Below the pieces are notes generated by a model, which saw only the letters and a program-made list of their open reading frames with translations, made no database searches and was not told the DNA's origin. Positions 40,683 through 52,616 of a stretch of DNA of 64,000 nt are shown piece by piece. Both the position numbers and the translations under genes were made by a program. Origin of the DNA: an uncultured Bacteroidota bacterium (GTDB lineage Bacteria > Bacteroidota > Bacteroidia > Flavobacteriales > Flavobacteriaceae); contig CACPPV010000001.1 of NCBI GenBank assembly GCA_902635895.1, positions 62,001 through 126,000 of the forward strand, in the 5' to 3' direction. Position 1 is the first letter of the stretch. Each line of letters opens with the position of its first letter.

Positions 40683-42076
40683 TTATTAGAGAAATTACAA
40701 GTTTGATTGTCTTTGTTAATGTTAATGTAAGTATCCTCAATTTTTTCCACCATCCAGCTTTGGATCCTTTTTAGTTGTTTTTCTTTTAGGGCTAGTTCTT
40801 TAATTTTTATGTAATCTTTTGAATAATCAGCGATATGTTCATCATACCTGTTGCTAACTTTTATGATTTTATACTTTAACACTCCTCTTCTATCTTCGTC
40901 TTTTAATGGCATTGATATTTCGTTATCTTTAAGTCTTTGAGCTTGACTATATAAAACAGGATCCATTTTAGTTAATTCAAATCTTGTATCTCCTGTTGTT
41001 GGATTTATTAATACTCCTCCGTTAGCAGCAGTTTCTTTTTCATCAGATAATGATTTTGCTGCTTCCTCAAACGAAAGTTCACCATCCAAAATTCTTTTTC
41101 TTATTAAATCTAAAGTTCTTTTTGCATCTACAATGGCTTCATTGGTTACTTCTGGAATTAACAAAATGTGTCTTACATCAACCTCTTGACCTCTTATTCT
41201 TTCAACCTTTGCTATATGCCAACCATTATCAGTCTTAAATGGATCGGATACTTCACCCTCTCTAAGTCTGTATACTGCATCTCTAAACTCTTTTACCATT
41301 TGTGGTCTGTTTCTATTAAGTGTGTACATGCCTCCAGTAGCTCTTGAACCTGGGTCTTGAGAATATAATATTGCTTTGGTTGCAAATGAAGAACCGTTCA
41401 CAACAACATCATTTTTAATTGTTTCTAACCTTCTTATAACCTTCTGCTCTTCGTCCTCAGAAACTTTTGGATTGATTACAATTTGTGCGAGTTCTAATTC
41501 AGCACCAAAAACAGGTCTTTCATACTTTGGAATTGAAAAAAAGAATTGTCTGACCTCCTCAGGTGTTATTTCAATTTCTTCGACTATTTTATTTTGCATC
41601 AACTCTGAAAGTTGTCGTACTTTATTTATTTCAAATAGCTCTGATCTAAATGTTTGTTCATCATTTTTTTTGTAAAACTCTAGAACTTTATCAATGCTTC
41701 CCAGCTGATCGACAAAATAATCTATTGTTCTATCAACGTATGAGTAGATTTGATTATTATCAACTTGCAAACTATCTTGTTCTGCATGATGAGCATACAA
41801 TTTGTCTTCCATAAGTTTACCAAGTAAACTGCACCTGGTAATGTTTTGTGTAGATACACCTTGTGATTGTAAGTCAATCAAAGTTTTATCAACGTCAGAT
41901 TCTAGAATTACATAATCTCCAACGACAGCTGAAACTCCATCAATTTTAATTTTTGAACTCAAGTTAGAATCAGTAGATTCCTGACTGTAAATAAAATTTA
42001 TAAGTATAAAAAATACAAAAAAACTATTTATTGTTTTCATAAAATTCAAATTCATTTTTAAGAAGAGCATCCTCAA
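40667..42076 (-). CDS. SurA-like peptidylprolyl isomerase (likely start at internal Met ~42040)
   Basis: VSAVVGDYVILESDVDKT; two parvulin-like regions (ELAQIVINPK, DVRHILLIPE). Confidence 0.88.
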   Translation of the reverse strand: MRMLFLKMNLNFMKTINSFFVFFILINFIYSQESTDSNLSSKIKIDGVSAVVGDYVILESDVDKTLIDLQSQGVSTQNITRCSLLGKLMEDKLYAHHAEQDSLQVDNNQIYSYVDRTIDYFVDQLGSIDKVLEFYKKNDEQTFRSELFEINKVRQLSELMQNKIVEEIEITPEEVRQFFFSIPKYERPVFGAELELAQIVINPKVSEDEEQKVIRRLETIKNDVVVNGSSFATKAILYSQDPGSRATGGMYTLNRNRPQMVKEFRDAVYRLREGEVSDPFKTDNGWHIAKVERIRGQEVDVRHILLIPEVTNEAIVDAKRTLDLIRKRILDGELSFEEAAKSLSDEKETAANGGVLINPTTGDTRFELTKMDPVLYSQAQRLKDNEISMPLKDEDRRGVLKYKIIKVSNRYDEHIADYSKDYIKIKELALKEKQLKRIQSWMVEKIEDTYININKDNQTCNFSNKWVKN

Positions 42077-42875
42077 TTAATTCTTTTTCAAATTTACTAA
42101 TAAACTCTAACTTTTTCTTATTAATCAGCACCTGATTTATAGTTGTTTTTATAAAGCTGTAAGGAGCAATTTCATTTTTAAATTTAGAGTCCTTAATATT
42201 AATCAAATATAATTCCAAAGAGTCTTCAAATTTGTAAAATAACTTATTTTTAACAATGTTTCTCTTCAATCTTTCATTGAGCTCTGGAAATTTTGTAAAG
42301 AAAAGAGATTTGTTTATCCAAACAGAATCGTTAAAATAAAATGAAGAAAATTGTAAGGAAATTGAATCTAAAAACTCTAAATCATTTTTATTAAATCTTC
42401 TAAAGCGTTTAATAATATCTTTATTATTGTAATTGTTCTTGCTTATTTTTAAATATTTAGCCTTTACTATATCCTGGTTTAATTTAAAATTTGATTTGTT
42501 TTGGTCATAATAAAGAGTCAAAGAGGTGTCTGGAACAATCGTATCCATTAAAGCTTTTACTATTTTCTCCTTATAATTAAATGAATACAAATCATTTTTG
42601 TAGGATTCTATCAACTTATTTATTTCATCTTGTTCTGTATGATCTAAATTAATTAGAGCTTGATTGTATAGAAGTTTATTTTTTGCCCAATTATCAATAA
42701 AATTTTTTGCAAATAATATACTATCATCTTTTGATATGTTTTTTGGTAATTTCTCTATTAAGTCAGAATTATATAAAAATTCATCATTAAGTCTAGCAAT
42801 TACTTGATCAGGCTTATTTTCTAATAAGTCACAGCCTTGAAAAATAAATATTAAAACAATGAGATATTTTTTCAA
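42024..42875 (-). CDS. Lipoprotein, SurA/PpiC-like chaperone companion
   Basis: Lipobox-like FIFQGCDLL; VIARLNDEFLYNSDL. Confidence 0.65.
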   Translation of the reverse strand: MKKYLIVLIFIFQGCDLLENKPDQVIARLNDEFLYNSDLIEKLPKNISKDDSILFAKNFIDNWAKNKLLYNQALINLDHTEQDEINKLIESYKNDLYSFNYKEKIVKALMDTIVPDTSLTLYYDQNKSNFKLNQDIVKAKYLKISKNNYNNKDIIKRFRRFNKNDLEFLDSISLQFSSFYFNDSVWINKSLFFTKFPELNERLKRNIVKNKLFYKFEDSLELYLINIKDSKFKNEIAPYSFIKTTINQVLINKKKLEFISKFEKELIEDALLKNEFEFYENNK

Positions 42876-42880
42876 TTTAT

Positions 42881-44389
<1,509 letters not shown>

Positions 44390-44450
44390 CTAAATTTTAA
44401 GATTACTCTGAGTTATCGAAGGAAATAAAAATACGTTTATTAATTTAAAG

Positions 44451-44521
44451 AAAGGAACTGTATAGTATTACCACTAAATAACAAAACAAAGCTCCAATTT
44501 ATTTTTCTATACAGCTCCTTT
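44451..44521. repeat. 15-bp near-perfect inverted repeat spanning 71 bp
   Basis: AAAGGAACTGTATAG ... CTATACAGCTCCTTT, one mismatch, 41-nt loop, intergenic. Confidence 0.6.
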
Positions 44522-44616
44522 AATTAATAATCTACTATCAAAAGATTAATCAAAAATATATTTAAAAATTGTAAAAACCTAGCTTATTTTTAATTAATCT
44601 AAATAAAAATAATGAA

Positions 44617-45480
44617 TCAATTGTATTTTCTAAATAATTTTAGAGCATCATTATAACATGATTCAAAATGTAAAGAATTTATTGAAGTATTCTCTTTTAT
44701 TGAATTAAAGAATGATAAAAGTTTTTCGGTTGGCACATTCCCTGTTAGATCGTCTTTAGCCATAGGGCATCCTCCAAAACCCATTATCGCACCATCAAAT
44801 CTTCTACAACCATTAATATATGCTTCATTGACTTTTTCATACCATTCATTTGGCTTGCTATGAAAGTGTGCTCCAAATTCTATTTCAGAATATCTTGGTA
44901 TTAAAAAAGAATATATTTTATTAATATCTGATTTTTTTGCTGTTCCGATGGTATCTGAAATTGAAATTGTTTCAACACCAATTGAATTTAAACCCTGTAT
45001 CCATTTTTCAATAATTTCTAAATTCCAAGGTTCTCCGTATGGATTACCAAATCCCATAGATAAATAAACTACCAATTTTTTATTTTTTGCATCAATTAAA
45101 GATTTAATTTTTTTTATATCATCGAAGGATTCAGAAATAGTCTTATTAGAATTTCTCATCTGAAATATCTCAGAAACAGAAAATGGATATCCTATGTAAG
45201 AAATAGTTGAATAATTACAAGCAGCTACAGCTCCTCTATAATTTGCAACAATCACGAGTAATTTTGAATTAGTATTTGCTGTATCAAGATTATTAATTAT
45301 GTAATCCGTATCCTTCATTTGAGGAACAACTCTACTCGACACAAAACTTCCAAAATCCACTACATCAAAACCAACGGATAATACGGATTGTAAATAAGAA
45401 AGTTTTTCATCACTAGGAATCCACCTTTTTATTCCTTGCATAGCATCTCTTGGACATTCAATAATTTTAATTTTGGACAT
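44617..45480 (-). CDS. Hydroxymethylglutaryl-CoA lyase
   Basis: PRDAMQGIKRWIPSDEK, SISDTIGTAKKSD, FGAHFHSKP, GFGGCPMAKDDLTGNVPTE. Confidence 0.93.
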   Translation of the reverse strand: MSKIKIIECPRDAMQGIKRWIPSDEKLSYLQSVLSVGFDVVDFGSFVSSRVVPQMKDTDYIINNLDTANTNSKLLVIVANYRGAVAACNYSTISYIGYPFSVSEIFQMRNSNKTISESFDDIKKIKSLIDAKNKKLVVYLSMGFGNPYGEPWNLEIIEKWIQGLNSIGVETISISDTIGTAKKSDINKIYSFLIPRYSEIEFGAHFHSKPNEWYEKVNEAYINGCRRFDGAIMGFGGCPMAKDDLTGNVPTEKLLSFFNSIKENTSINSLHFESCYNDALKLFRKYN

Positions 45481-45500
45481 TACATAAATTTACCTTTTTA

Positions 45501-46109
45501 TTATTTAATGACCCAGTATATGATAACCAAGTAAATTAAAATTTCAAGCAAATAGAATTTTGATTTTTGAGATTTGAAAAAATTAAGTTTTGGGCCATAA
45601 ACTGAAACAAATAAAAAAATAATTGTGGCCTGAAACCAAAAAATAAAACCTAATATAAAAAACTGAGTTTGGTCACTTAATTTATCGTGAAAAAGAAAAC
45701 CAGGAAATAGAGCAATGAAAAACAAACCAACCTTTGGATTTAATAAATTCATAACTAAACCTTTATAAAATTCATTTCTACTTGTGTTTTTTTTCTCAAA
45801 ATTTAAATCGATTTTTCTATTTACATAAACTTTAAATATCAAATACAAAAAATACATTACGCTTAAAATTTTTAAAAAAAATAAATATTCCTTGTTTTCA
45901 ATTATAATCAAAGAAAGTCCTATTGAAACAAAAAAAGTATGTATAAGCAGACCTGATGTTAAACCTAATGAAACCATGATTGCAGATTTCTTTCCTTTAA
46001 CTATACTTTGAGAAAGAACATAAATTATATCGGGTCCTGGAGAAATAGTTAAAACCAGTGAAGAAATAACAAAAGCGTATAATGTTTGAAAATCCATTAA
46101 ATAAATCAA
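45501..46109 (-). CDS. LysE family translocator
   Basis: TISPGPDIIYVLSQSIVKGKKSAIMVSLGLTSGLLIHT. Confidence 0.9.
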   Translation of the reverse strand: MIYLMDFQTLYAFVISSLVLTISPGPDIIYVLSQSIVKGKKSAIMVSLGLTSGLLIHTFFVSIGLSLIIIENKEYLFFLKILSVMYFLYLIFKVYVNRKIDLNFEKKNTSRNEFYKGLVMNLLNPKVGLFFIALFPGFLFHDKLSDQTQFFILGFIFWFQATIIFLFVSVYGPKLNFFKSQKSKFYLLEILIYLVIIYWVIK

Positions 46110-46141
46110 TATTTTATTACTGAAATTTAAGGTTTATAAAT

Positions 46142-46149
46142 TATTTTTG
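46142..46149 (+). promoter_or_regulatory. Bacteroidota -7 box (TAnnTTTG)
   Basis: TATTTTTG 14 nt upstream of ATG of 46163. Confidence 0.4.
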
Positions 46150-46162
46150 CACAAAAAATGCG

Positions 46163-46927
46163 ATGACACACATTGAAGATTTAGAGAAAAGCCTTGAAAG
46201 CACAAGAAATAAATTAGTTAATCACAATTTATATTCAAATCTAAACTCAAAAACTAAACTTATAAAGTTCATGGAAACTCACGTTTATGCGGTTTGGGAC
46301 TTTATGTCATTAATAAAAGCTCTACAAAGAAACTTAACGTGTGTAGATGTACCGTGGACTCCAAATAAAAATAATTTAGCAGGAAGATTAGTAAATGAAA
46401 TTGTTTTAGCCGAAGAAAGTGATATTGATCTTGAAGGCAATGCGAAAAGCCATTTTGAACTTTACAAAGAATCTATGAAAGAAATTGGAGCTAGTACTAC
46501 AACAATTGATTTATTTACAGAAAAAGTTGAAAAATACAAGTCGTACAAAGATGCAAGAGATGAAATCAAAATTGATAAAATTGTAAAAGAATTTATGGAT
46601 TTTACTTTTGAAATTATAAATTCAAATAAAAATCATGTAATCGCTAGTGTTTTCACTTTTGGAAGAGAAGATCTGATTCCTGACATGTTTATTGAAATAG
46701 TTAAAAAACTTTCTTCAAATAATGAAATTAATGCTAAAAATTTAATCTACTATTTGGAAAGACATATTGAGGTTGATGCTGACGAACATGGACCAATGGC
46801 GTTAAAAATGATTGAAGAACTTTGCAAAGACGATCAAAAAAAATGGGAGGAGGCTAAAATATATTCCCTTAATGCTTTAGAAATGAGAATAAAGCTATGG
46901 GATCACATTAACGAAACGATTTCCTAA
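46163..46927 (+). CDS. DUF3050-like protein (heme-oxygenase-like fold)
   Basis: FMETHVYAVWDFMSLIKALQRNLTCVDVPWTP; YYLERHIEVDADEHGPMAL. Confidence 0.8.
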   Translation: MTHIEDLEKSLESTRNKLVNHNLYSNLNSKTKLIKFMETHVYAVWDFMSLIKALQRNLTCVDVPWTPNKNNLAGRLVNEIVLAEESDIDLEGNAKSHFELYKESMKEIGASTTTIDLFTEKVEKYKSYKDARDEIKIDKIVKEFMDFTFEIINSNKNHVIASVFTFGREDLIPDMFIEIVKKLSSNNEINAKNLIYYLERHIEVDADEHGPMALKMIEELCKDDQKKWEEAKIYSLNALEMRIKLWDHINETIS

Positions 46928-48306
46928 AGTCTATTTATTAATTGATTTTCACCCCTAATCATCTTTTTATTGTGTTTTTCAACAAGTTTTAAAATCTCTT
47001 TAATCTTATCTTTATTTTTTTGATAGATATCATATTTTTCTGATGGATCTTTATCTAAATCGAACAATAAAGGCGGATTATGACTAACCGGTTTTTTAAA
47101 CCAGTCAGTTGTTCTAAAATGTAACTTTAAATTATTTAATCTTACAGCAAATAGTTCATCTCCTTTGTAAAAAAACATTTGCTCTCTTGGACTTTTCTTT
47201 TTATGAAATAGAGTTTTAGATAAATCAAGACCATCAATAATCATATCATTTTGAAGCTTAATATTAGATAGACTAAGAAAAGTAGTATAGATGTCGAGCG
47301 TTGATCCAATATCATTAATTACACCAGGCTTTATATTTGAACCCCAAAATATGGTTGGAACTCTAACTCCTCCCTCCCATGTAGTTCCTTTTCCATTTCT
47401 CAAAAGACCGGCAGAACCAGAATGAGATTTATAAACTAGCCAAGGGCCATTATCTGAAGTGAATACTACAATTGTTTTTTTATCAATTTTTAAATTTTTT
47501 AATTCTTTTAAAATTAAACCAACACCGTGATCAATTTCTTCAATTACATCACCATACAAACCTCTTTTACTATTTCCTGAAAATTCTTTTGAGGCATACA
47601 ATGGGATATGAGGCAGATTGTGTGAAAGATATATAAAAAAACTATCGTCCTTATAATTGTTAATTAGCTTGATAGTTTTATCGACGTATCTTGATGTAAT
47701 TGTCGTTTGATCAACTGGTCTTTCGATTATTTCATAATTTTCCATAAGGGGAACATTATAACTATTAGAATTTAGAGTTTTTCTTTCGTACTCGGACCAA
47801 TAATTATTCTTATTGATTTTATCCATATCATTCGAATATGGAATACCGTAATAATAATCAAATCCATGATTTAAAGGCAAATATTTCTTTTTATGTCCTA
47901 GATGCCACTTACCAACGATAGCTGTCTTATAGTCCCTTTCTTTTAATTTTTCAGCCAAAGTAAACTCACTTTGAGGAAGGCCATTCAAGGAATTGGGAAA
48001 TAATACTGGGTTTTTTGAACTTGCCATTCCACTACGAACAGGAAGTCTTCCAGTAAGCAAGGCTGCCCTGCTTGGTGTGCAAACAGAAGCTGCAGAATAA
48101 AATTGAGTCCATTTTTGTCCCTCATAGGCCATTTTATCAAGATTAGGAGTTGAAATTGTGGGATTACCAAAAACTCCTATATCACCATAGCCCATATCAT
48201 CAACAAAAATTATTATGTAGTTGGGTTTAATATTGTTCTGAAATCCAAAGATGGAACATAAATTAAATAAACTAAATAATAAGATAATTAGGTTTTTAAA
48301 TGTCAT
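46924..48306 (-). CDS. Sulfatase
   Basis: IFVDDMGYGDIG, ASVCTPSRAALLTGRL, VGKWHLGHK, FTSDNGPW. Confidence 0.94.
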   Translation of the reverse strand: MTFKNLIILLFSLFNLCSIFGFQNNIKPNYIIIFVDDMGYGDIGVFGNPTISTPNLDKMAYEGQKWTQFYSAASVCTPSRAALLTGRLPVRSGMASSKNPVLFPNSLNGLPQSEFTLAEKLKERDYKTAIVGKWHLGHKKKYLPLNHGFDYYYGIPYSNDMDKINKNNYWSEYERKTLNSNSYNVPLMENYEIIERPVDQTTITSRYVDKTIKLINNYKDDSFFIYLSHNLPHIPLYASKEFSGNSKRGLYGDVIEEIDHGVGLILKELKNLKIDKKTIVVFTSDNGPWLVYKSHSGSAGLLRNGKGTTWEGGVRVPTIFWGSNIKPGVINDIGSTLDIYTTFLSLSNIKLQNDMIIDGLDLSKTLFHKKKSPREQMFFYKGDELFAVRLNNLKLHFRTTDWFKKPVSHNPPLLFDLDKDPSEKYDIYQKNKDKIKEILKLVEKHNKKMIRGENQLINRL

Positions 48307-48382
48307 AACAATTCTAAATTAATTATTAAAATCCAATTAATAAGTTATTTTGTTTAACTTGCCCTGCACTAAATAATAAATT

Positions 48383-49681
48383 ATGATTAAAAAAATTTTT
48401 TCATTAGTTGTTATTTCAATCTTAACAATTAATTTTTCATACTCTTTTCAAACCTCAAAAGCTAAAAAATTTGCTAAATCAATTACTGAAAAAGAGCTAA
48501 AAGAACACTTGTATATTTATGCTTCAGATGAATTCGAAGGTAGAGACACCGGAGAGCCAGGTCAGAAAAAAGCAGTTGAATATCTTAGAAATTATTACAA
48601 ATCTATTGGAGTTGAACCAGGTGATTTAGAGGGTGACTATTTTCAAGAAATGACATTAACAATGAGAGGCAGACGAGGTCAAAAGCCCAAAACTGTTGAA
48701 ACTGAAAATGTTGTAGCCATTATCAAAGGGTCTGAAAAACCAGATGAATATGTTGTAATAACTGCTCATCTTGATCATGTTGGAGTTGATGACACAGGAA
48801 TTTACAATGGAGCAGATGATGATGGATCAGGAACTGTCGCATTATTAGAAATTGCCGAAGCTTTTAAAAAAGCTGCTGACAAAGGAAAGGGACCAAAAAG
48901 ATCAATTGTTTTTCTACATGTAACTGGTGAAGAAAAAGGATTGTTAGGTTCTGCATATTATGCAGATAACCCAATATATCCACTTGAAAACACTGTTGTT
49001 AACTTGAATGTGGATATGATTGGAAGGATTGACCCATCAAGAAGAGAAAAAAATAGAGATTATATTTATTTGATTGGATCAGATCATGATAGCGTTGATT
49101 TACACAAACTTTCGGAGCAAACTAATGCTGAATCTGTAAATATGACTTTGGATTACAGATTTAATGATAAAAATGATCCTAATAGATTTTATTACAGAAG
49201 TGATCATTATAATTTCGCAAAGAACGGAATTCCAATAATTTTTTATTTTACTGGAACACACGCAGATTATCATAAAATAACTGATACTCCAGACAAAATC
49301 GAATACGATCTTCTTGAGATGAGATCAAGACTTATTTTTTATACTGCATGGAATATAGCTAACAGAGATAAAAGACTTGTAGTTGATCCCAAACCTGAAA
49401 AAGTTGCATTTGAAATATCTAGAGACGATCTTAAGAAATTTCATGGTGTATACGCGTCAGAACTAATGCCACTTAAATTTGAAGTCTACACAAAGTCTGC
49501 AAAATTAGCAATGAATCCTGTTGGAATGGATCAAGAATTAGTACTTGAAGCTACATCTGCCAATACATTTAAACAAGAAATTGCTGGTATTGAAGTAACC
49601 TTTGAAGAAGATACTATGAAATTGAAAATGCAAGGTAGAGAACTTGTATTTAAAATTATTCCAGATGATGATTCGGAATAA
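48383..49681 (+). CDS. M28 family metallopeptidase
   Basis: VVITAHLDHVGVD, YNGADDDGSGTVALLEIAEA, VTGEEKGLLGS, YRSDHYNFAKNGIP. Confidence 0.93.
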   Translation: MIKKIFSLVVISILTINFSYSFQTSKAKKFAKSITEKELKEHLYIYASDEFEGRDTGEPGQKKAVEYLRNYYKSIGVEPGDLEGDYFQEMTLTMRGRRGQKPKTVETENVVAIIKGSEKPDEYVVITAHLDHVGVDDTGIYNGADDDGSGTVALLEIAEAFKKAADKGKGPKRSIVFLHVTGEEKGLLGSAYYADNPIYPLENTVVNLNVDMIGRIDPSRREKNRDYIYLIGSDHDSVDLHKLSEQTNAESVNMTLDYRFNDKNDPNRFYYRSDHYNFAKNGIPIIFYFTGTHADYHKITDTPDKIEYDLLEMRSRLIFYTAWNIANRDKRLVVDPKPEKVAFEISRDDLKKFHGVYASELMPLKFEVYTKSAKLAMNPVGMDQELVLEATSANTFKQEIAGIEVTFEEDTMKLKMQGRELVFKIIPDDDSE

Positions 49682-49693
49682 AATTTAAAAACT

Positions 49694-49723
49694 AAAAACG
49701 TCCTTTATGGGCGTTTTTTTTTA
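49694..49723 (+). terminator. Rho-independent terminator
   Basis: AAAAACGTCC-TTTAT-GGGCGTTTTTTTTT. Confidence 0.8.
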
Positions 49724-50530
49724 GGAAAAAATGTGATTTAAGATTCCTGCAAGTGTTGAACCTGCTTTAAATAATTTATTTTTTATAAACGGAATTTTTT
49801 GATTTATGTAATCCTTATCAATATTTTTAATATTGTCAATTTCGGCATATAATTTTTTAACATCTTGATGGGTTTCAAAAACCCAATCGTTAGGATTTAA
49901 AGAAAAACTAACATCTTTGTTTAACATAAGTTCGTCTGATAGTTGCAAATAGTCCATATTTAAATATTCAATAATGTGAATATCCCAAACAATATGAAAA
50001 TTTGTTTGTTTTCCTAGAAAAGTAAGTTTAATATCATTACCTCCTCTATCTTCAAACCTCCCAGTGTGTAGTGGTTGATGGATGTCTCCAACCAAATGAA
50101 TTAAAAATTTTAAATAAAAAGATTTTTCTTTTCTATTAGAGTTGGAATCTTTTAAAACATCTATACACTTCTTCAAAGCAAAAACTATATCTCCTTGAGG
50201 ATTTTTTTTTGAATTATCATATTCACTATCAAGTGACATATTAACATAATGCCAAGGACTATACTTTTTATAGTTAGGATCTGATTTTATTTCATCAGCC
50301 CAGGTACTTGCAGATGACATTGACTCACCATTCAATAAATTATTTACAATATTTTTAACCTCAGGGTTTAGTTTTCGTTCTGCAATTTCACCCACTACCT
50401 TGTGCCCTATATTTCCCCAGACCATTTCTGAATTAAGTTCATTAAAGGACGTAAACACTAAAAAGTATAGTAAAATTATATATCTATTCATGTTTGAAAT
50501 TTTTTCTTTGTATGTAAAATGTATAACCAA
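49721..50530 (-). CDS. S1/P1 nuclease (likely start at internal Met ~50491)
   Basis: VWGNIGHKVVGEIAERKL; HLVGDIHQPLHTGRFEDRGGNDIKL; NFHIVWD. Confidence 0.92.
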   Translation of the reverse strand: MVIHFTYKEKISNMNRYIILLYFLVFTSFNELNSEMVWGNIGHKVVGEIAERKLNPEVKNIVNNLLNGESMSSASTWADEIKSDPNYKKYSPWHYVNMSLDSEYDNSKKNPQGDIVFALKKCIDVLKDSNSNRKEKSFYLKFLIHLVGDIHQPLHTGRFEDRGGNDIKLTFLGKQTNFHIVWDIHIIEYLNMDYLQLSDELMLNKDVSFSLNPNDWVFETHQDVKKLYAEIDNIKNIDKDYINQKIPFIKNKLFKAGSTLAGILNHIFS

Positions 50531-51059
50531 ATTTTAAAAAAACTAAAATCAAAAAAACAAAAGCTATTTTGTGAAAAATTTCTGGTTCTGCACCTTCAAA
50601 ATCTCCTTTAATTCTTGCAACATAGGTCATTAGCATTACTATACCAACATAATAGAAGTACATTAAATGATATATATGTTTTTTTATTTTTTCAATTATA
50701 AATGGATAAATTATGATCATTAAATAAGCCAAAGCTCCACCTGTTATCTTAACAGGTATAATAGGTAAGTTGTTTAAATAAACAGATAATGCCAAAAACC
50801 CAAAATGAATAACGTGTAAAACACCAAATATAAAAACCAAATCTTTAACTCTTTTAAGGTTATCGCTATTTAAGAAAGCTCTATAAAATTTATAAAAACA
50901 ATACAAATAGATTATTAGAGATAATCTTCCTGAGTAACGGGCTGAATATCTAAACACATCTCCTAAATCTTGCTTAGAACAAAATAAAATAAAAAAAATT
51001 ATAGTTTCTAAGAAAATTCCTGCAAATAATAGCTGTCGATAAGAAAAATTATTAATCAT
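50484..51059 (-). CDS. Hypothetical multi-TM membrane protein
   Basis: 191 aa, several hydrophobic segments. Confidence 0.65.
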   Translation of the reverse strand: MINNFSYRQLLFAGIFLETIIFFILFCSKQDLGDVFRYSARYSGRLSLIIYLYCFYKFYRAFLNSDNLKRVKDLVFIFGVLHVIHFGFLALSVYLNNLPIIPVKITGGALAYLMIIIYPFIIEKIKKHIYHLMYFYYVGIVMLMTYVARIKGDFEGAEPEIFHKIAFVFLILVFLKFGYTFYIQRKNFKHE

Positions 51060-51070
51060 TCCTTATAAAA

Positions 51071-52612
51071 CTAATGAAAAATATAATGTATAATTAAAAG
51101 ACTAAATAACAAGAACCATCCTAATGTCAAATTGCCTTTTGATGAAACGTAAAACAATTTAAAAACATTTTTAATTTTCTTAATATTTATCGTAAAAGCT
51201 ATTGCCAGCCCAGTAAAAATAACCCAAAAAGCTCTTAAAAAATAATTCATTTCAGGAAAAGCCAAATGAATCGTAATATTTAATGGAACTGTAATTAAGA
51301 AGGCAGTTAATATTGAATTTTTTGATGGTTTTATAAGTAAAATAGCGCTACAAATCAACACCACTATTCCACAATTAATATAATATCTCAAATTATTGAG
51401 TGTATGAGTAAATGCCGAATCAGGATCATCAAATTTTAAATACAATAAAACCATAGACATAATTAATGCAGTTAAAAAGCTAAAAATAATTGCTTTTCTT
51501 CCAGATTTAATTTTTTGAAAGTCTGAAGCATTTTTATTAATATATTTTGAATAAATATCTACTGACCATAGAGTTGCAAGTGAATTAAAGGTAGAATCTA
51601 CTGTACTCATAAGTGAAGCAAACAAACCACACAACACTATTCCTTTTAATCCTATTGGCAAATAGGTTTTTACCAAATAAGGAAAAGCCAAATCTGGTTC
51701 AGAAAAACTATCACCTAAAATTCCATACAAAGCTATGCCAGGAATAACAATAATAACAGCCATAATGTACTTAATAAGTCCACCTATCATTAAACCTGAT
51801 TGAGCATGTGAGACACTTTTTGCAGCAAGAGCTCTTTGCATAACAGTTTGATTTGCACACCAATAATTGATATTAAGAAAAAATAAACCCAATAAATGAG
51901 TCCAAGGTAAAACAGGATGATCACTAGGAAGATGAAGATGCATTTTTTCTGGTGTTTTTACATAAAGTTGATCCCATCCACCAAGTTCATTAACAGCAAT
52001 AGCACAAACAATAATACCTCCTATTAGTAATATAGAAAATTGAATTATATCTGTCTTAACAACAGCATTTAAACCACCTAAGTATGTATAAATAGCAGAA
52101 AAAAATCCTAGAATTACAATTAAAATCGCTATTCTGTATATTCTGTTTTCATGTAAAAAAGAAAGTTGTTCTCCAAAAACCATTTCTGCCGCGTAGGCTC
52201 CCCAAAAAAGAGCTGCTCCTAGTGTAACTGTCGAAAACAAAGCAATATTACTAAGCGAATAAAAAAGTGCAATTTTTTCACCTAATTTTAGTTTTATAAA
52301 CTCTGTAATAGTTGTAATTCTTTCTTTTAGAAAAATTGGAACAAAAATAAAAGTTGCAATTAAAATACCTTGAACTGCATTTATTTCCAAGTTTGCCTGA
52401 GCCAGTCCAAATAAATAGGCTGAACCCATCATTCCTAAAAATTGATATCCTTGAATATTTGTGGCAATTGTTGAAAGCGCAATTGAATACCATTTTAAGT
52501 TTCTATTACTTAAAAAATACTCGTCAGCAGAACTTTTTTTGTCAACTTTACCTTTTAATGCTACAAAAAAGATTAAAATAAAATAGAAAATAACGATACT
52601 AAAATCTAACAT
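51071..52612 (-). CDS. Sodium:solute symporter (SSS family)
   Basis: ADEYFLSNRNLKWYSIALSTIATNI; GLFASLMSTVDSTFNSLATL. Confidence 0.92.
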   Translation of the reverse strand: MLDFSIVIFYFILIFFVALKGKVDKKSSADEYFLSNRNLKWYSIALSTIATNIQGYQFLGMMGSAYLFGLAQANLEINAVQGILIATFIFVPIFLKERITTITEFIKLKLGEKIALFYSLSNIALFSTVTLGAALFWGAYAAEMVFGEQLSFLHENRIYRIAILIVILGFFSAIYTYLGGLNAVVKTDIIQFSILLIGGIIVCAIAVNELGGWDQLYVKTPEKMHLHLPSDHPVLPWTHLLGLFFLNINYWCANQTVMQRALAAKSVSHAQSGLMIGGLIKYIMAVIIVIPGIALYGILGDSFSEPDLAFPYLVKTYLPIGLKGIVLCGLFASLMSTVDSTFNSLATLWSVDIYSKYINKNASDFQKIKSGRKAIIFSFLTALIMSMVLLYLKFDDPDSAFTHTLNNLRYYINCGIVVLICSAILLIKPSKNSILTAFLITVPLNITIHLAFPEMNYFLRAFWVIFTGLAIAFTINIKKIKNVFKLFYVSSKGNLTLGWFLLFSLLIIHYIFH

Positions 52613-52616
52613 AGGT

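Noticed and set aside
41376-41675. 99-aa plus-strand ORF in the SurA-like gene
   Set aside because: Antisense shadow ORF, Ser/Cys-rich, no family resemblance.
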